DNA from: Streptomyces sp. XM4193
GTDB taxonomy: Bacteria; Actinomycetota; Actinomycetes; Streptomycetales; Streptomycetaceae
Direction: 5' to 3'
NCBI RefSeq assembly: GCF_023072595.1
Contig: NZ_JALLGK010000001.1
Location: 992,001 to 1,056,000, forward strand
Length of the DNA: 64,000 bases
Shown: positions 11,869 to 20,564 of the stretch, piece by piece
How positions within the stretch are numbered: the first letter of the stretch is position 1
How the letters are laid out: each line of letters opens with the position of its first letter
Translations under genes and position numbers: made by a program
The notes under the pieces: generated by a model
What the model saw: only the letters and a program-made list of their open reading frames with translations
Database searches by the model: none
Told to the model about the DNA's origin: nothing

Positions 11869-11897
11869 CCCCGGGTCACGTTGGCTGTGGCCCGGGG
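11869..11897. terminator. bidirectional terminator after the LanB-like gene
   Basis: CCCCGGGTCAC (11869-11879) pairs with GTGGCCCGGGG (11887-11897) with one G-U pair. It lies between the rightward orphan gene and the end of the leftward biosynthetic operon and could serve both. It resembles the tRNA-Thr terminator and may be a copy carried with the duplicated att sequence. Confidence 0.75.
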
Positions 11898-11922
11898 TTG
11901 TTGGTGTTCGGGGGATGGGTGG

Positions 11923-14328
11923 TCAGGGGCTGTCGGGGGTGGTGTCGGTGGCGACGAAGCGGAGTTCCGAGGTGTAGCGGTGGCCCTGGTCGTCGGTGAG
12001 CCAGGTCTGTTCCGGGGAGGGGAGCATCTCGGTGATCCGTACGGTGCCGTCGGGGTCCTTGCGGGTCAGGCGGCGCAGTGCCTTGGCGAGGATGGTGACG
12101 TAGACCGGACTGTCGAAGTCCACGTAGAACGGCCGGGACTCGGTCGGGGAGACCACGAAGACGAAGCGCGGCAGGCCCAGCCGGGTGCGCCAGCGTCGGG
12201 CGAGGACGAAGCGTCGGGCCTCGTCCTTCTCCTCGGCGAACTCGGTGGCGGACGGTGTGCGCCAGGTCTCGCGGGCGATCACCATGCGGTCCACGGTGAC
12301 GCGCGGGGTGTGGTCGGCGTCCGGCAGGACCTGGAAGAGGTCCATGGCGAGTGTGGTCAGGACGTGGGAGAACACATCGGTGACCGGGAACCGCGAGCCG
12401 TCCGGCAGCAGGACGCGCAGAGCGCCGTCGTGGTCCTCCACGGTGGCGTCCGAGCTGCGGAAGGTGTGCGGTCGGGCGGGGTCGGCGGTGAAGTCGGCCA
12501 GGGCCACCTGGCGGTCCTGTGGGCGTACGAGGGTCTGCCGGACCCGGGCGGAGAGCCGGGAGCGGTGTTCCTTGGGGATCAGCGGCAGCAGCCGGGGGTC
12601 GGGGTGGTCCCGGTCGGTGAGTTGGAGGAGTTCGGCGATGTCCGGGTGCTGGTGGGTGAAGAGGGAGGCGCCCAGCGTGTTGGAGGCCAGGTGGAGTTCG
12701 CCGAGCACGGCGGTGAACTCGCCGCGGGCCGCGGCCCGCGGGCCGTCGGCGGCGAGCATCACGTCGGGGCTCAGGCAGCGCGCCGCGGTCCAGCTCTCGC
12801 CCGCCCCGGCGAACTCCGCGCGCACCCGCTCCTCGATGTCGGCCAGTCGTACGGTCAGCCGGCGGTGGGTGGCGAGCGGCGCGGGTGGCTGGGCGGGGGT
12901 TGCCCCGGGCTGTGCGGCGTCCGGTACTGCGGTGGGGTCGGGGCGTTCGGCGTCGGGGTTCGGGGGGTTGAGGATGCGTTGCCAGCGCCGGGCGAACTCC
13001 GTCTGGAGGTCGGAGGCCGCGGTGCGGGCGGAGCCGTGCAGTACGGGCAGGCAGGCGAACCAGAAGGAGGCGAGGTCGACCGGGCGGCCTTCGGCGGCCA
13101 GCCGGGCGTACACCTGGCGGGCCTCGGCGGTGACCGCGGCGGTGAGGCCCGAGGTCAGCCAACGGGTGCTGTCCATCAGGGCGGTGAGGGGGCGCAGCGC
13201 CTCCAGTACGGCGGGGCCCGTGGCGGCGGTGGCGGAGCGGCGGGTGTCGGAGTAGACGGTGGCGCGGCACGGGGCGGTGGTGGCGGACTTCTCCCGGGTG
13301 GCCCGTACCTCGGTCAGCTCGGTGAACTCCGTCTCCAACTCGACCATCGCGGCGACGAGTTCGTCGGCGCCGCGGGCCTGTGCGACGCGGGCGCGGCCGC
13401 GTTCCAGCCGGTCCAGGGCAGCAAGTCCGCGCTCCCGTGCTGCCGGGTCTCCGACCGTGGCCAGCCAACCGCGCAGGGCGCGGTCGGGGTGGGTGTCGGC
13501 GGGCACGTCCAGCCGCCACACCACCCAGCGGCGGGTGACGAGTTCCTCCAGGAGGGCGGGGACGTCGACCTCGGGGGCGGTGCGAGCCAGTTCGGCGGCG
13601 ATGGCGCGGGCCGGGCGGACGCCGTCGCACAGTTCGAGGACGGCGGCGGTGTGCGCGGGTACGTCGATCGGACGCCGTCCGGGGACGCGGACCACACCGT
13701 TGTCGACGGAGACGAACGGCACGCGGCGCGGTGCCGTCCACTCCCGCAGCACGGGGTCGGCGTCCAGGGTCTTGACCAGTGCGTCGATGGCCCAACTCGC
13801 CCAGTAGACGGTGGATTCGGCGATCAGCCCGGCGCCCGGTTCCACCGCGACGCCGGGGGCGTCGGACCGCTCGGTGTCGAGGTCCCAGCGGCCCCAGCCG
13901 ACGGGGCCGAAGAAGCCGATGGTGTCGTTCTTGACGCAGAAGCGCTGCCAGTAGTGGGCGACGAGTTCCTCGCGCTGTCGCGGCATGCTGCTGCGTTTGT
14001 CGGTCTCCGGGTCCCAGCGCAGGAACGGGGCGATGCCGGAGGTGAGGACCGGACGGTTCTGCCAGGCGACCGCCTCCCGGAAGGCGGGCGTGCGGGCGAT
14101 CTGCTGGAGCGTACGGGCGGTCTCCACCGCGGCCTCGTCGACCAGCCCCGCGAAGGCCGTCCAGCCGGGACCGCTGAGCGGTTCCCGCGGCGCGAACTTG
14201 TCGGCGGCCTCGGCCAGTCCGGGAGGTGCGAGGCGCAGTACGCCGTCGGCGGGGAAGCCCGGGCCGCGCAGCGCGAACTGCTCCCAGAGCCGCCAGCGGC
14301 CGAGGGACGGTACGAGGTCGTCGGTCAT
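11923..14328 (-). CDS. LanB-like tRNA-dependent ligase 1 (Lant_dehydr_N only)
   Basis: An 801-residue protein of the lantibiotic dehydratase N-terminal family. In LanB this domain uses glutamyl-tRNA to glutamylate Ser/Thr of a peptide; in PEARL enzymes it adds an amino acid from aminoacyl-tRNA to a peptide C-terminus. The conserved core (SSMPRQREELVAHYW, then FCVKNDTIGFFGPVGW near residues 115-150) and the family ending (PFYVDFDSPVYVTILAKAL, then DDQGHRYTSEL) are present. The C-terminal elimination domain of full LanBs (about 250-300 residues more) is missing and not encoded elsewhere in view. It is the last gene of a leftward operon, 136 bases after the carrier protein gene. Substrate unknown. 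Confidence 0.8.
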   Translation of the reverse strand: MTDDLVPSLGRWRLWEQFALRGPGFPADGVLRLAPPGLAEAADKFAPREPLSGPGWTAFAGLVDEAAVETARTLQQIARTPAFREAVAWQNRPVLTSGIAPFLRWDPETDKRSSMPRQREELVAHYWQRFCVKNDTIGFFGPVGWGRWDLDTERSDAPGVAVEPGAGLIAESTVYWASWAIDALVKTLDADPVLREWTAPRRVPFVSVDNGVVRVPGRRPIDVPAHTAAVLELCDGVRPARAIAAELARTAPEVDVPALLEELVTRRWVVWRLDVPADTHPDRALRGWLATVGDPAARERGLAALDRLERGRARVAQARGADELVAAMVELETEFTELTEVRATREKSATTAPCRATVYSDTRRSATAATGPAVLEALRPLTALMDSTRWLTSGLTAAVTAEARQVYARLAAEGRPVDLASFWFACLPVLHGSARTAASDLQTEFARRWQRILNPPNPDAERPDPTAVPDAAQPGATPAQPPAPLATHRRLTVRLADIEERVRAEFAGAGESWTAARCLSPDVMLAADGPRAAARGEFTAVLGELHLASNTLGASLFTHQHPDIAELLQLTDRDHPDPRLLPLIPKEHRSRLSARVRQTLVRPQDRQVALADFTADPARPHTFRSSDATVEDHDGALRVLLPDGSRFPVTDVFSHVLTTLAMDLFQVLPDADHTPRVTVDRMVIARETWRTPSATEFAEEKDEARRFVLARRWRTRLGLPRFVFVVSPTESRPFYVDFDSPVYVTILAKALRRLTRKDPDGTVRITEMLPSPEQTWLTDDQGHRYTSELRFVATDTTPDSP

Positions 14329-14464
14329 GGCGGGTGCTCTCCTTGCTGAGCGCGGGCGGAGGTGACGGAGGGGCCGGCCGGGCAGGTGTCCGAGGGGCGG
14401 GCGGAGTGGGGGAGGGGGACGGGCCGGGCGTGCGGGAGGGTGGTCTGCGCGCCCGGCCCGCCGG

Positions 14465-14743
14465 TCAGAAGTCCGTGTCGATGACCTCGGCCAGTTCCCG
14501 AGGTGTCGGGTAGGCGAAGACCAGCGAGACGGGGACCTCGATGTTCCGCTCGTCCTGGAAGCGGCCGGTGATCTGGAACGCCGTCAGGGAGTCGCCGCCC
14601 GCCTCGTAGAAGTCGGCGTCCGCGTCGAGGTCGGATGCGCCCAGCACCTCCCGGAAGATCTCGACCAGCAGCTCCTCGGTGCCGGTTGCCTCCGCTGCGG
14701 CGGTGGCGGTCGGGCTGGTGACGGTGGTGGTGTCCGCGCTCAT
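14465..14743 (-). CDS. free-standing peptidyl/acyl carrier protein
   Basis: A 92-residue carrier protein. The phosphopantetheine attachment serine is Ser52 in the motif YEAGGDSLTAFQI. The usual helices lie on either side, preceded by a 22-residue Thr/Ala tail. Its ATG overlaps the stop of the PLP-enzyme gene by four bases (ATGA), so the two are coupled. It most likely carries the residue loaded by the stand-alone adenylation protein two genes upstream and hands it to the NRPS or to the LanB-like or PLP enzymes. No phosphopantetheinyl transferase gene is seen nearby. Confidence 0.92.
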   Translation of the reverse strand: MSADTTTVTSPTATAAAEATGTEELLVEIFREVLGASDLDADADFYEAGGDSLTAFQITGRFQDERNIEVPVSLVFAYPTPRELAEVIDTDF

Positions 14744-15966
14744 GGCGTGTGCTCCTGTGGGTGCTGGTGTGGGTGGAGTGGGTTGTTGTGGTGCCCGTGG
14801 GGGCGGTCGGTGGCTTGGTGCGCGGCGTACCGCGGGGTGCCGACGGCGGAGGTGCGGGCGTCGGTACGGCGGTCCGGGCCGGCGGGCGGTCCGGTGTCGC
14901 GGCCGGTGTCGCGCTCGGTGCGGGGGTGGCGGAGGGCTGCGAGGCGTTCGGGGGTGTTGCCGCCGGAGACGACGGCCACCGCCTGTTCGCGGCGGCCCGC
15001 GCGCAGCGCCCCGGCCAGGGCGACCGCCCCGCTGGGTTCCGCATGCACGCCGAGCCGGCGCAGCTGTTCGGCGGCGGCCACGATCGCCTCCTCGTCGACG
15101 AGGATCAGCTCGTCGACGTGGTCCCGGACGATCGGGTACGTGACGGTGCCCGGGCTCTGGCCGCGCAGACCGTCCGCGACGGTGGTGGAGGGCGGTAGCC
15201 GCACGGGCCGGCCGGCGGCCAGCGAGCGGGCGTAGCGGGGGGTGAGGGCCGGTTCGACACCGACCACCCGGACCGGGTGGCCGATCGCGGCGAGACAGGT
15301 TCCCGCGAGAAGTCCGCCGCCGCCCGTCGGAACGTAGAGCGCCTCCGTCTCCGGTGCCTCGGCGAGCACTTCCGCGCCGACGGTCCCCCCTCCGGCGACC
15401 ACGAGAGGGTGGTCGGAGGAGGGGATCAACACGGCGCCGCTCTCCTGCGCCAGGGCAAGGGCACGCGCCTCGCGCTCCTCGACGCCGCCCTCCGTCAGCA
15501 CCGTCTCGGCACCGAGTGCGTGGAGTGCGGCCACCTTGGCGGGCGAGGCGGCGGCGGTCAGCACGACGACGAGCGGGACGCGCAGCCGCCGGGCGATCCG
15601 GGCGAGGGCGATGCCGTGGTTGCCCGAGGAGCCGGTGACGATGCGCCGGGCGCCGAGCGCGAGAACGGCGTTGGCCGCGCCGCGGGTCTTGAACGAGCCG
15701 CCGAGCTGGAGGTGTTCGGCCTTCAGCAGCAGCCGCGGGCCGCCCGCCGCCCCCGGCTCGGGGCCGGGCAGCAGCGGCGTCGGGAGGGTGTACGGCGCGA
15801 TCCGGTCGGCCGCCGTCACCACGTCGAGCGGCGTCGGGGCGGTCGGCGTGGCGGTCGGCGGGCCGGTGGACGGGCCGGTGGACGGGCCGGTGGACGGACG
15901 GGTGCCGCTGGACGTGGCGGGCGGCGGGAGCGGGGGCGGCTGGGTGGCCGCGACGGCGGCGTTCAC
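14740..15966 (-). CDS. PLP-dependent threonine/serine dehydratase-fold enzyme
   Basis: A 408-residue fold-type II PLP enzyme. The lysine that binds PLP is in LGGSFKTRGA (about residue 82), the substrate loop is SSGNHG (near 107) and the PLP phosphate loop is GGGGLL (near 210); a SGGN motif closes the fold. These features suit threonine dehydratase, serine racemase or beta-replacement enzymes such as diaminopropionate synthases. The first 45 and last 60 residues are low-complexity (Pro/Thr and His/Pro). GTG start overlaps the stop of the adenylation gene (GTGA) and the stop overlaps the carrier gene (ATGA). It may form 2-oxobutyrate or a dehydro/diamino acid for the peptide, or act on carrier-bound substrate; not decidable here. 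Confidence 0.85.
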   Translation of the reverse strand: MNAAVAATQPPPLPPPATSSGTRPSTGPSTGPSTGPPTATPTAPTPLDVVTAADRIAPYTLPTPLLPGPEPGAAGGPRLLLKAEHLQLGGSFKTRGAANAVLALGARRIVTGSSGNHGIALARIARRLRVPLVVVLTAAASPAKVAALHALGAETVLTEGGVEEREARALALAQESGAVLIPSSDHPLVVAGGGTVGAEVLAEAPETEALYVPTGGGGLLAGTCLAAIGHPVRVVGVEPALTPRYARSLAAGRPVRLPPSTTVADGLRGQSPGTVTYPIVRDHVDELILVDEEAIVAAAEQLRRLGVHAEPSGAVALAGALRAGRREQAVAVVSGGNTPERLAALRHPRTERDTGRDTGPPAGPDRRTDARTSAVGTPRYAAHQATDRPHGHHNNPLHPHQHPQEHTP

Positions 15967-17615
15967 GGGCGGCCTCCGCCGGTGGGCGCACCGGCTCCGC
16001 CGGCCAGTGCGCGCCGGTCCGCCTTGCCTCCGCGGGTGGTGGGCAGGACGTCCATCCGCAGGAAGCGGCGGGGCATCAGATGCGGAGGCAGCAGCCGGAG
16101 GAGATGGCCGCGGAGCGCGGAGTCCGGGACGTCGTCCAGCTCGCCCGCCAGGTGCGCGACCAGGTGGACCCGGCCCTGCTCGTCGTGGTGGGCGGTGACG
16201 ACGGCGCCGCTGATCAGGGGATGCGCGAGGAGCGCGCCCTCGATCTCGGCGGGATCGACCCGGTAGCCGCGGATCTTCACCTGCCGGTCGGTGCGGCCGA
16301 GGTACTCCAGCCGGCCGTCCGGGTCCAGGCGGCCGAAGTCGCCGGTGCGGTAGAGGCGGGCGCCGGGTGGTCCGCAGGGGTCGGGCACGAAGCACTCGGC
16401 GGTCCTGGCGGGCCGGTCGCGGTAGCCGCGGGCCAGCCCGGTGCCGCCGATGCACACCTCGCCGACCTCGCCCGGGGCGACCGGGAGCAGCCGGTCGTCC
16501 AGCAGCCGGATCAGTGTTCCGGCCCGCGCCGTGCCGACGATGTCGGGGCCGCTCTCCGCGGCGGACCCGCTCTCCGCGGCGGGGCCCGCGCCTGCGGCGG
16601 TGTCGGACGCGGCTGGGCCGGACGCGGCGGTGTCGGAGGTTCCGGAGGGGACGGCGAACCGGGTGGTGGTCATGGTGCACTCGGTGGGCCCGTACTGGTT
16701 GATCAGCCGTCCGTGGACGAGCCGGCGTCCGCCCGCCGCGAGGAACGGCCGCAGCGATTCGCCGCTGGAGGCCACCAGGGCGACCCCGGCCAACGGGTCT
16801 GCCGGCGCCGGCTGTCCCGCGAGGTGGGAGAGGAAGGACGGTGTCACGCTCAGCAGGGCGGTGATCCGGTGAGTGCGCAGGGTGCGGACGAACGCCTCGG
16901 GGCGCAGCAGTTGGGAGCGTTCGGCCAGCACCAGCCGTCCGCCTGCCAGCAGCGGGACGAGGGTGTCCCGGATCGAGGCGTCGTAGCCGAGCGGTGCCAT
17001 CGCCAACGCCACGGTGTCGGGGCCGAGTTCGAAGGCGCGGGCGGTGTCGTGGAGGTACTCGTTCAGGCTGCGGTGCTCGATGAGGACGGTGCTGGGCTCG
17101 CCGGTGCTGCCGGAGGTGTGGCTGACGTACGCGAGCGCACGCGGGTGCACGGGCCCCTCGGCCTCCGCCGGGCCGGTACCGGGCCGGTCCCCGGTCCCGT
17201 ACCGGCCGCTGTCCGCGGAGCGCGGCGGGAGCCGGTCGAGCAGCAGTGCGGGCAGGTCGAGGTCCAGCCGCGGCGCGACGTCGGAGGTGGTCAGGAGCAC
17301 GGTGGCGCCCGCGGTCCGGGTGAACGCGGCGAGCCGCTCGGGCGGTTGGCCGATGTCGACGGTGAGGAACGCGGCGCCGGCGTGGTTGACGGCAGCCATC
17401 GCGGTCACCGCGTGGGCGCCCGGGTCGACGGCGACGGCGCAGACCGTCTCCGGCCCGACGCCCTCGGCCCGCAGGTACCGGGCGAGTTCTTCGATGTCCG
17501 CGGCGAGGCGGCCGTACTCGACGTCGCCGTCCGGGGTGGTGAGCGCGATCCTCCGGGGCTCCCGGGCGGCGTGGGCGATGATCCCGGCGGCGACGGTGCG
17601 CGGCGCGGTGGCCAT
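15963..17615 (-). CDS. stand-alone NRPS adenylation protein
   Basis: A 550-residue amino-acid-activating enzyme of the NRPS A-domain class, without condensation or carrier domain. Motifs: A3 TSGSTGEPSTV near residue 165 (the usual Lys after Pro is Ser), A5 NQYGPTE, A7 YRTGDFGRLDPDG, A8 [14 protein letters not shown]10 GGKADRRAL with the catalytic Lys. By alignment in my head to GrsA the pocket reads about D-A-R-S-A-S-Q-M-T-K, not a code I know; Arg at the third position would suit an acidic or carboxylate-bearing side chain. An Ala/Gly/Ser insertion lies before A6. ATG is in TGATG with the upstream LanB-like gene. It should load the 92-residue carrier. Confidence 0.88.
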   Translation of the reverse strand: MATAPRTVAAGIIAHAAREPRRIALTTPDGDVEYGRLAADIEELARYLRAEGVGPETVCAVAVDPGAHAVTAMAAVNHAGAAFLTVDIGQPPERLAAFTRTAGATVLLTTSDVAPRLDLDLPALLLDRLPPRSADSGRYGTGDRPGTGPAEAEGPVHPRALAYVSHTSGSTGEPSTVLIEHRSLNEYLHDTARAFELGPDTVALAMAPLGYDASIRDTLVPLLAGGRLVLAERSQLLRPEAFVRTLRTHRITALLSVTPSFLSHLAGQPAPADPLAGVALVASSGESLRPFLAAGGRRLVHGRLINQYGPTECTMTTTRFAVPSGTSDTAASGPAASDTAAGAGPAAESGSAAESGPDIVGTARAGTLIRLLDDRLLPVAPGEVGEVCIGGTGLARGYRDRPARTAECFVPDPCGPPGARLYRTGDFGRLDPDGRLEYLGRTDRQVKIRGYRVDPAEIEGALLAHPLISGAVVTAHHDEQGRVHLVAHLAGELDDVPDSALRGHLLRLLPPHLMPRRFLRMDVLPTTRGGKADRRALAGGAGAPTGGGRP

Positions 17616-20035
17616 CACTCCTCCTCCGCGGCCGTGCGGGCGCCGGCGGGGGGAGCACCGGGCGTACCGGGAGCACCGGGAGCGCCGGGCGCGCCCGGGG
17701 TCGTCTGGTCCACGGCGACGAAGCGCAGCTCCGAGGTGTAGCGGTGCCCTTGGTCGTCGGTCAGCCAGGCCTGCTCGGGGGTGGGCAGCATCTCGCTGAC
17801 CTTGAGGCGGGCGTCGGGGTCCTTGCGGGCCAGGCGGCGGATCGCCTTGGCGAGGATGGTGAGGTAGACCGGGCTGTCGAAGTCCACGTAGAACGGCCGC
17901 GGTTCGGTCGGGGAGACGACGAAGACGAAACGCGGGAGCCCGTTGGCGCGCTGCCAGTGCCGGGCCCGCACGAAGCGCGCGGCCTCGGTCTTCGCCTCGG
18001 CGAAGTCCGCCTCGCCGACGGGGAGTTGCCAGGTCTCGCGGGCCACCGTCAGCCGGTCGATCACGATGCGCGGGGTGTGGTTCCCCTCCGGGCGGACGGT
18101 GAAGCGGTCCATCGCGCGCTGGGTCAGGGTGTTGGCGTACGCGTCGAGCACGTCGTGCGCGGTGCCGTCCGGCAGGACCGCCGTCAGCCGGCCGTCCCGG
18201 TCCTCGACGATCACGTCGCCGCTGCGCACGGTCAGGGTGCTGAAGGGGTCGACGGTCTGGTCGACCATGGCGACGTGGCGGTCCTCGGGCCGGGCCAGCG
18301 AGGGCTGGCTGCGGGTGGACCACTTCAGCGGCAGCTCCTTGGGCAGCGTGGGCAGCAGCCGCGGGCCGGGGAAGTCACGGGTGGTCTCGGCGATCAGCGA
18401 GTCCCGGTCCGGGTGCTGGTGCACGAAGAGGGAGGCGGCCATGGTGTTGAGCGCGCAGTGCATCTCGCCGAGGATCAGCTCCACCTCGCCCTCGGCCAGG
18501 GCCTGTTCGTCCTCGGCCAGCACCAGCAGATCGGGGCTGAAGTAGCGGGCCAGCGACCAGCCGTCGCCCGGCTCCTCGAACTCCTGCCGCACCCGCTGCG
18601 CGATCTCCTCGGTGGTGCGCCGCACCAGCCGGGGCTGCTCCGCGCCGGTGGGAAGGTCCAGCACCCGGGCCCACTTGGCGCGCAGCTCGGCCTGGGCGGC
18701 GTCGAGCAGGGCGTCGGCGTCCGGATGGGGCGAGGGGAGGGTGCGCAGCCAGAGGTCGCCCAGCGAGACGGCGTTGCCGCCGGCGCTCAGCTCGCGGTGT
18801 GCGGCGTGCAGTCGGGTCCGGATGCCCTCGGCGAAGCGGTTGGTCAGCCAGCGGGCGGAGGTCAGGCACATCCGCAGCGGCTCCAGCTGCTCCAGCAGCC
18901 CGGTGCCGGTGGTCGCGGTGGCCGCACGGCGGGCGTCGAGGTAGACCAACCCCCGGCAGGGGGCGGTGCGTTCGCCCTTGGCGCGCTGGGCCTCGCTGTC
19001 GGTGAGCCTCGCGAAGTCGCCCTCCAGCGCGGTGATCGCCGCGGTGAGCGCCGTCGCGTCGTCGCCGGCCGCCGCCACCTCGTCCCGGCCCTTCTCGAGC
19101 TCGGCGAGCGGGGCCAGCGCCCGCTCCCGAACCGCCCGGTCCGGTATCCGCTCCAGGATCTCGCGCAGCGCGGCGTCGGGGTGCGGGGAGGCGGGCACTT
19201 CCAGCCGCCGGTACAGCCAGCGACGGGAGACGAGCACCTCGACGACCGTCGACGCCTCGTCGGGGGTGACGGACAGCTGCGCGGCGATCTCGTCGACCCG
19301 GCGCGTACCGTCGCACAGCCGCAGCACGGCCAGCTCGACGGCGGTGGCGGGCTTGGCCGGACGGCCGGGCACCCGGGCCGTTCCGCCGCCCGCGGGGTCC
19401 GCGGGGTCGGTCTCGCAGCGCAGGAAGGCGACCCGGCGCGGCGGTATCCAGCGCATCAGCTCGGGGTCCTCGGCGAGCACCTTGGCCAGCGCGTCGATCG
19501 CCCAGCCGGAGAAGTACACCCGGGACTCGGCCAGGAAGCCCGTACCCGGCTCGATGGCCACCACGCGCTCGGTGTCGAGGTCCCAGCGGCCCCAGCCGAC
19601 GGGGCCGAAGAAGCCGATGGTGTCGTTCTTGACGCAGAAGCGCTGCCAGTAGTGGGCGACGAGTTCCTCGCGCTGTCGCGGCATGCTGCTGCGTTTGTCG
19701 GTGTCCGGGTCCCAGCGCAGGAACGGGGCGATACCGGTGCGCAGCACCGCCGGGTTCTGCCAGGCCAGGGCGGCCTGGAAGCGCGGCTGCGCGGCGACCT
19801 CCTGGAGGTGGTGGGCGGTCCGCACGGCGGCGGCGTCCAACTGCTCGGTGAAGGCCGTCCAGTCGGGGCCGGCGAGCGGGTCCCGGGGACCGAACTTGTC
19901 GGCGGCCTCGGCCAGTCCGGGAGGTGCGAGGCGCAGTACGCCCTCGGCGGGGAAGCCCGGGCCGCGCAGCGCGAACTGCTCCCAGAGCCGCCAGCCTCCG
20001 CCCGATAGTGCGACAGGTGCGTGCTCGTCCGGCAT
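17615..20035 (-). CDS. LanB-like tRNA-dependent ligase 2 (Lant_dehydr_N only)
   Basis: An 806-residue paralogue of the gene at 11923-14328, with the same order: WRLWEQFALRGPGFP at the start, the SSMPRQREE and KNDTIGFFGPVGW core near 110-145, and the DDQGHRYTSELRFV ending followed by a Gly/Pro/Ala tail. It also lacks the elimination domain. ATG 20035 is behind GGAAGGAG and opens the leftward operon. Two blocks are almost identical in DNA to the paralogue (137 bases exact at 19566-19702), far above the rest of the gene. Two such proteins in one operon could act as a heterodimer or use different tRNAs. Confidence 0.82.
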   Translation of the reverse strand: MPDEHAPVALSGGGWRLWEQFALRGPGFPAEGVLRLAPPGLAEAADKFGPRDPLAGPDWTAFTEQLDAAAVRTAHHLQEVAAQPRFQAALAWQNPAVLRTGIAPFLRWDPDTDKRSSMPRQREELVAHYWQRFCVKNDTIGFFGPVGWGRWDLDTERVVAIEPGTGFLAESRVYFSGWAIDALAKVLAEDPELMRWIPPRRVAFLRCETDPADPAGGGTARVPGRPAKPATAVELAVLRLCDGTRRVDEIAAQLSVTPDEASTVVEVLVSRRWLYRRLEVPASPHPDAALREILERIPDRAVRERALAPLAELEKGRDEVAAAGDDATALTAAITALEGDFARLTDSEAQRAKGERTAPCRGLVYLDARRAATATTGTGLLEQLEPLRMCLTSARWLTNRFAEGIRTRLHAAHRELSAGGNAVSLGDLWLRTLPSPHPDADALLDAAQAELRAKWARVLDLPTGAEQPRLVRRTTEEIAQRVRQEFEEPGDGWSLARYFSPDLLVLAEDEQALAEGEVELILGEMHCALNTMAASLFVHQHPDRDSLIAETTRDFPGPRLLPTLPKELPLKWSTRSQPSLARPEDRHVAMVDQTVDPFSTLTVRSGDVIVEDRDGRLTAVLPDGTAHDVLDAYANTLTQRAMDRFTVRPEGNHTPRIVIDRLTVARETWQLPVGEADFAEAKTEAARFVRARHWQRANGLPRFVFVVSPTEPRPFYVDFDSPVYLTILAKAIRRLARKDPDARLKVSEMLPTPEQAWLTDDQGHRYTSELRFVAVDQTTPGAPGAPGAPGTPGAPPAGARTAAEEE

Positions 20036-20312
20036 CGCCTGGCTCCTTCCGATGGTGTTCCCCAGCTCGAACTGCGGGGTTGGTCCCGAGCGCCGCCGCA
20101 CCCCGAGGGCTGCGACCGCACAAGGAAGGTCCCGCGCTCCGGGGCCGCCCACCAGAGAAGATTCGGCAGCAACACATGCCGTCCCGCGCAGCGCGTTCGT
20201 CCCTGCCCGGGGGCGCGGGCGGCTGGGCACCCTGGAGCGGTCGGGTCCGGGCCTGGGCCCGTACCGGTCCGCGGCGGGTCCGCGGCCGGTTTCCGAATGC
20301 GGGAGGTTCACC
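20036..20312. promoter_or_regulatory. divergent promoter region of the peptide locus
   Basis: This 277-base gap separates the leftward LanB/A/PLP/PCP operon from the rightward MbtH-NRPS arm, so both promoters should lie here. No strong -35/-10 consensus pair is apparent. Confidence 0.5.
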
Positions 20313-20564
20313 GTGACGCAAGACAACTCCGCGACGGGCACCGGCGACGGCCCGGCCCGTCCCGATGCCGAAGACGTCTACCTCGTCGTGCGCAACGACG
20401 AGGAGCAGTACTCGATCTGGAGGGCGGACCAGGAGGCGCCCGCGGGCTGGCACCCGGAGGGCTTCCGGGGCGCGCGGCAGGAGTGCCTGGACCACATCGG
20501 CAGAGTCTGGACGGACATGCGTCCGCTCAGCCTCCGCCGACGGCTCGCCGGAGCGGACGCCTGA
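20313..20564 (+). CDS. MbtH-like NRPS chaperone
   Basis: An 83-residue MbtH family protein that binds and activates A domains. The hallmark residues are present: N-x-E-E-Q-Y-S-I-W at about 28-36, P-x-G-W at 43-46, then CLDHIGRVWTDMRPLSLR at 58-75. A 20-residue polar N-terminal tail is extra. GTG start follows GGGAGG. It is the first gene of the rightward arm and presumably serves the four NRPS A domains and perhaps the stand-alone one. Confidence 0.96.
   Translation: MTQDNSATGTGDGPARPDAEDVYLVVRNDEEQYSIWRADQEAPAGWHPEGFRGARQECLDHIGRVWTDMRPLSLRRRLAGADA

Noticed and set aside
11836..11880. A second tRNA gene
   Set aside because: Only the 3' portion of tRNA-Thr matches; there is no D arm or anticodon arm.
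14465..15991. A long single frame joining carrier protein and PLP region
   Set aside because: Only its last 92 residues (the carrier) look like protein; the rest is a shadow of the PLP gene read in another frame.
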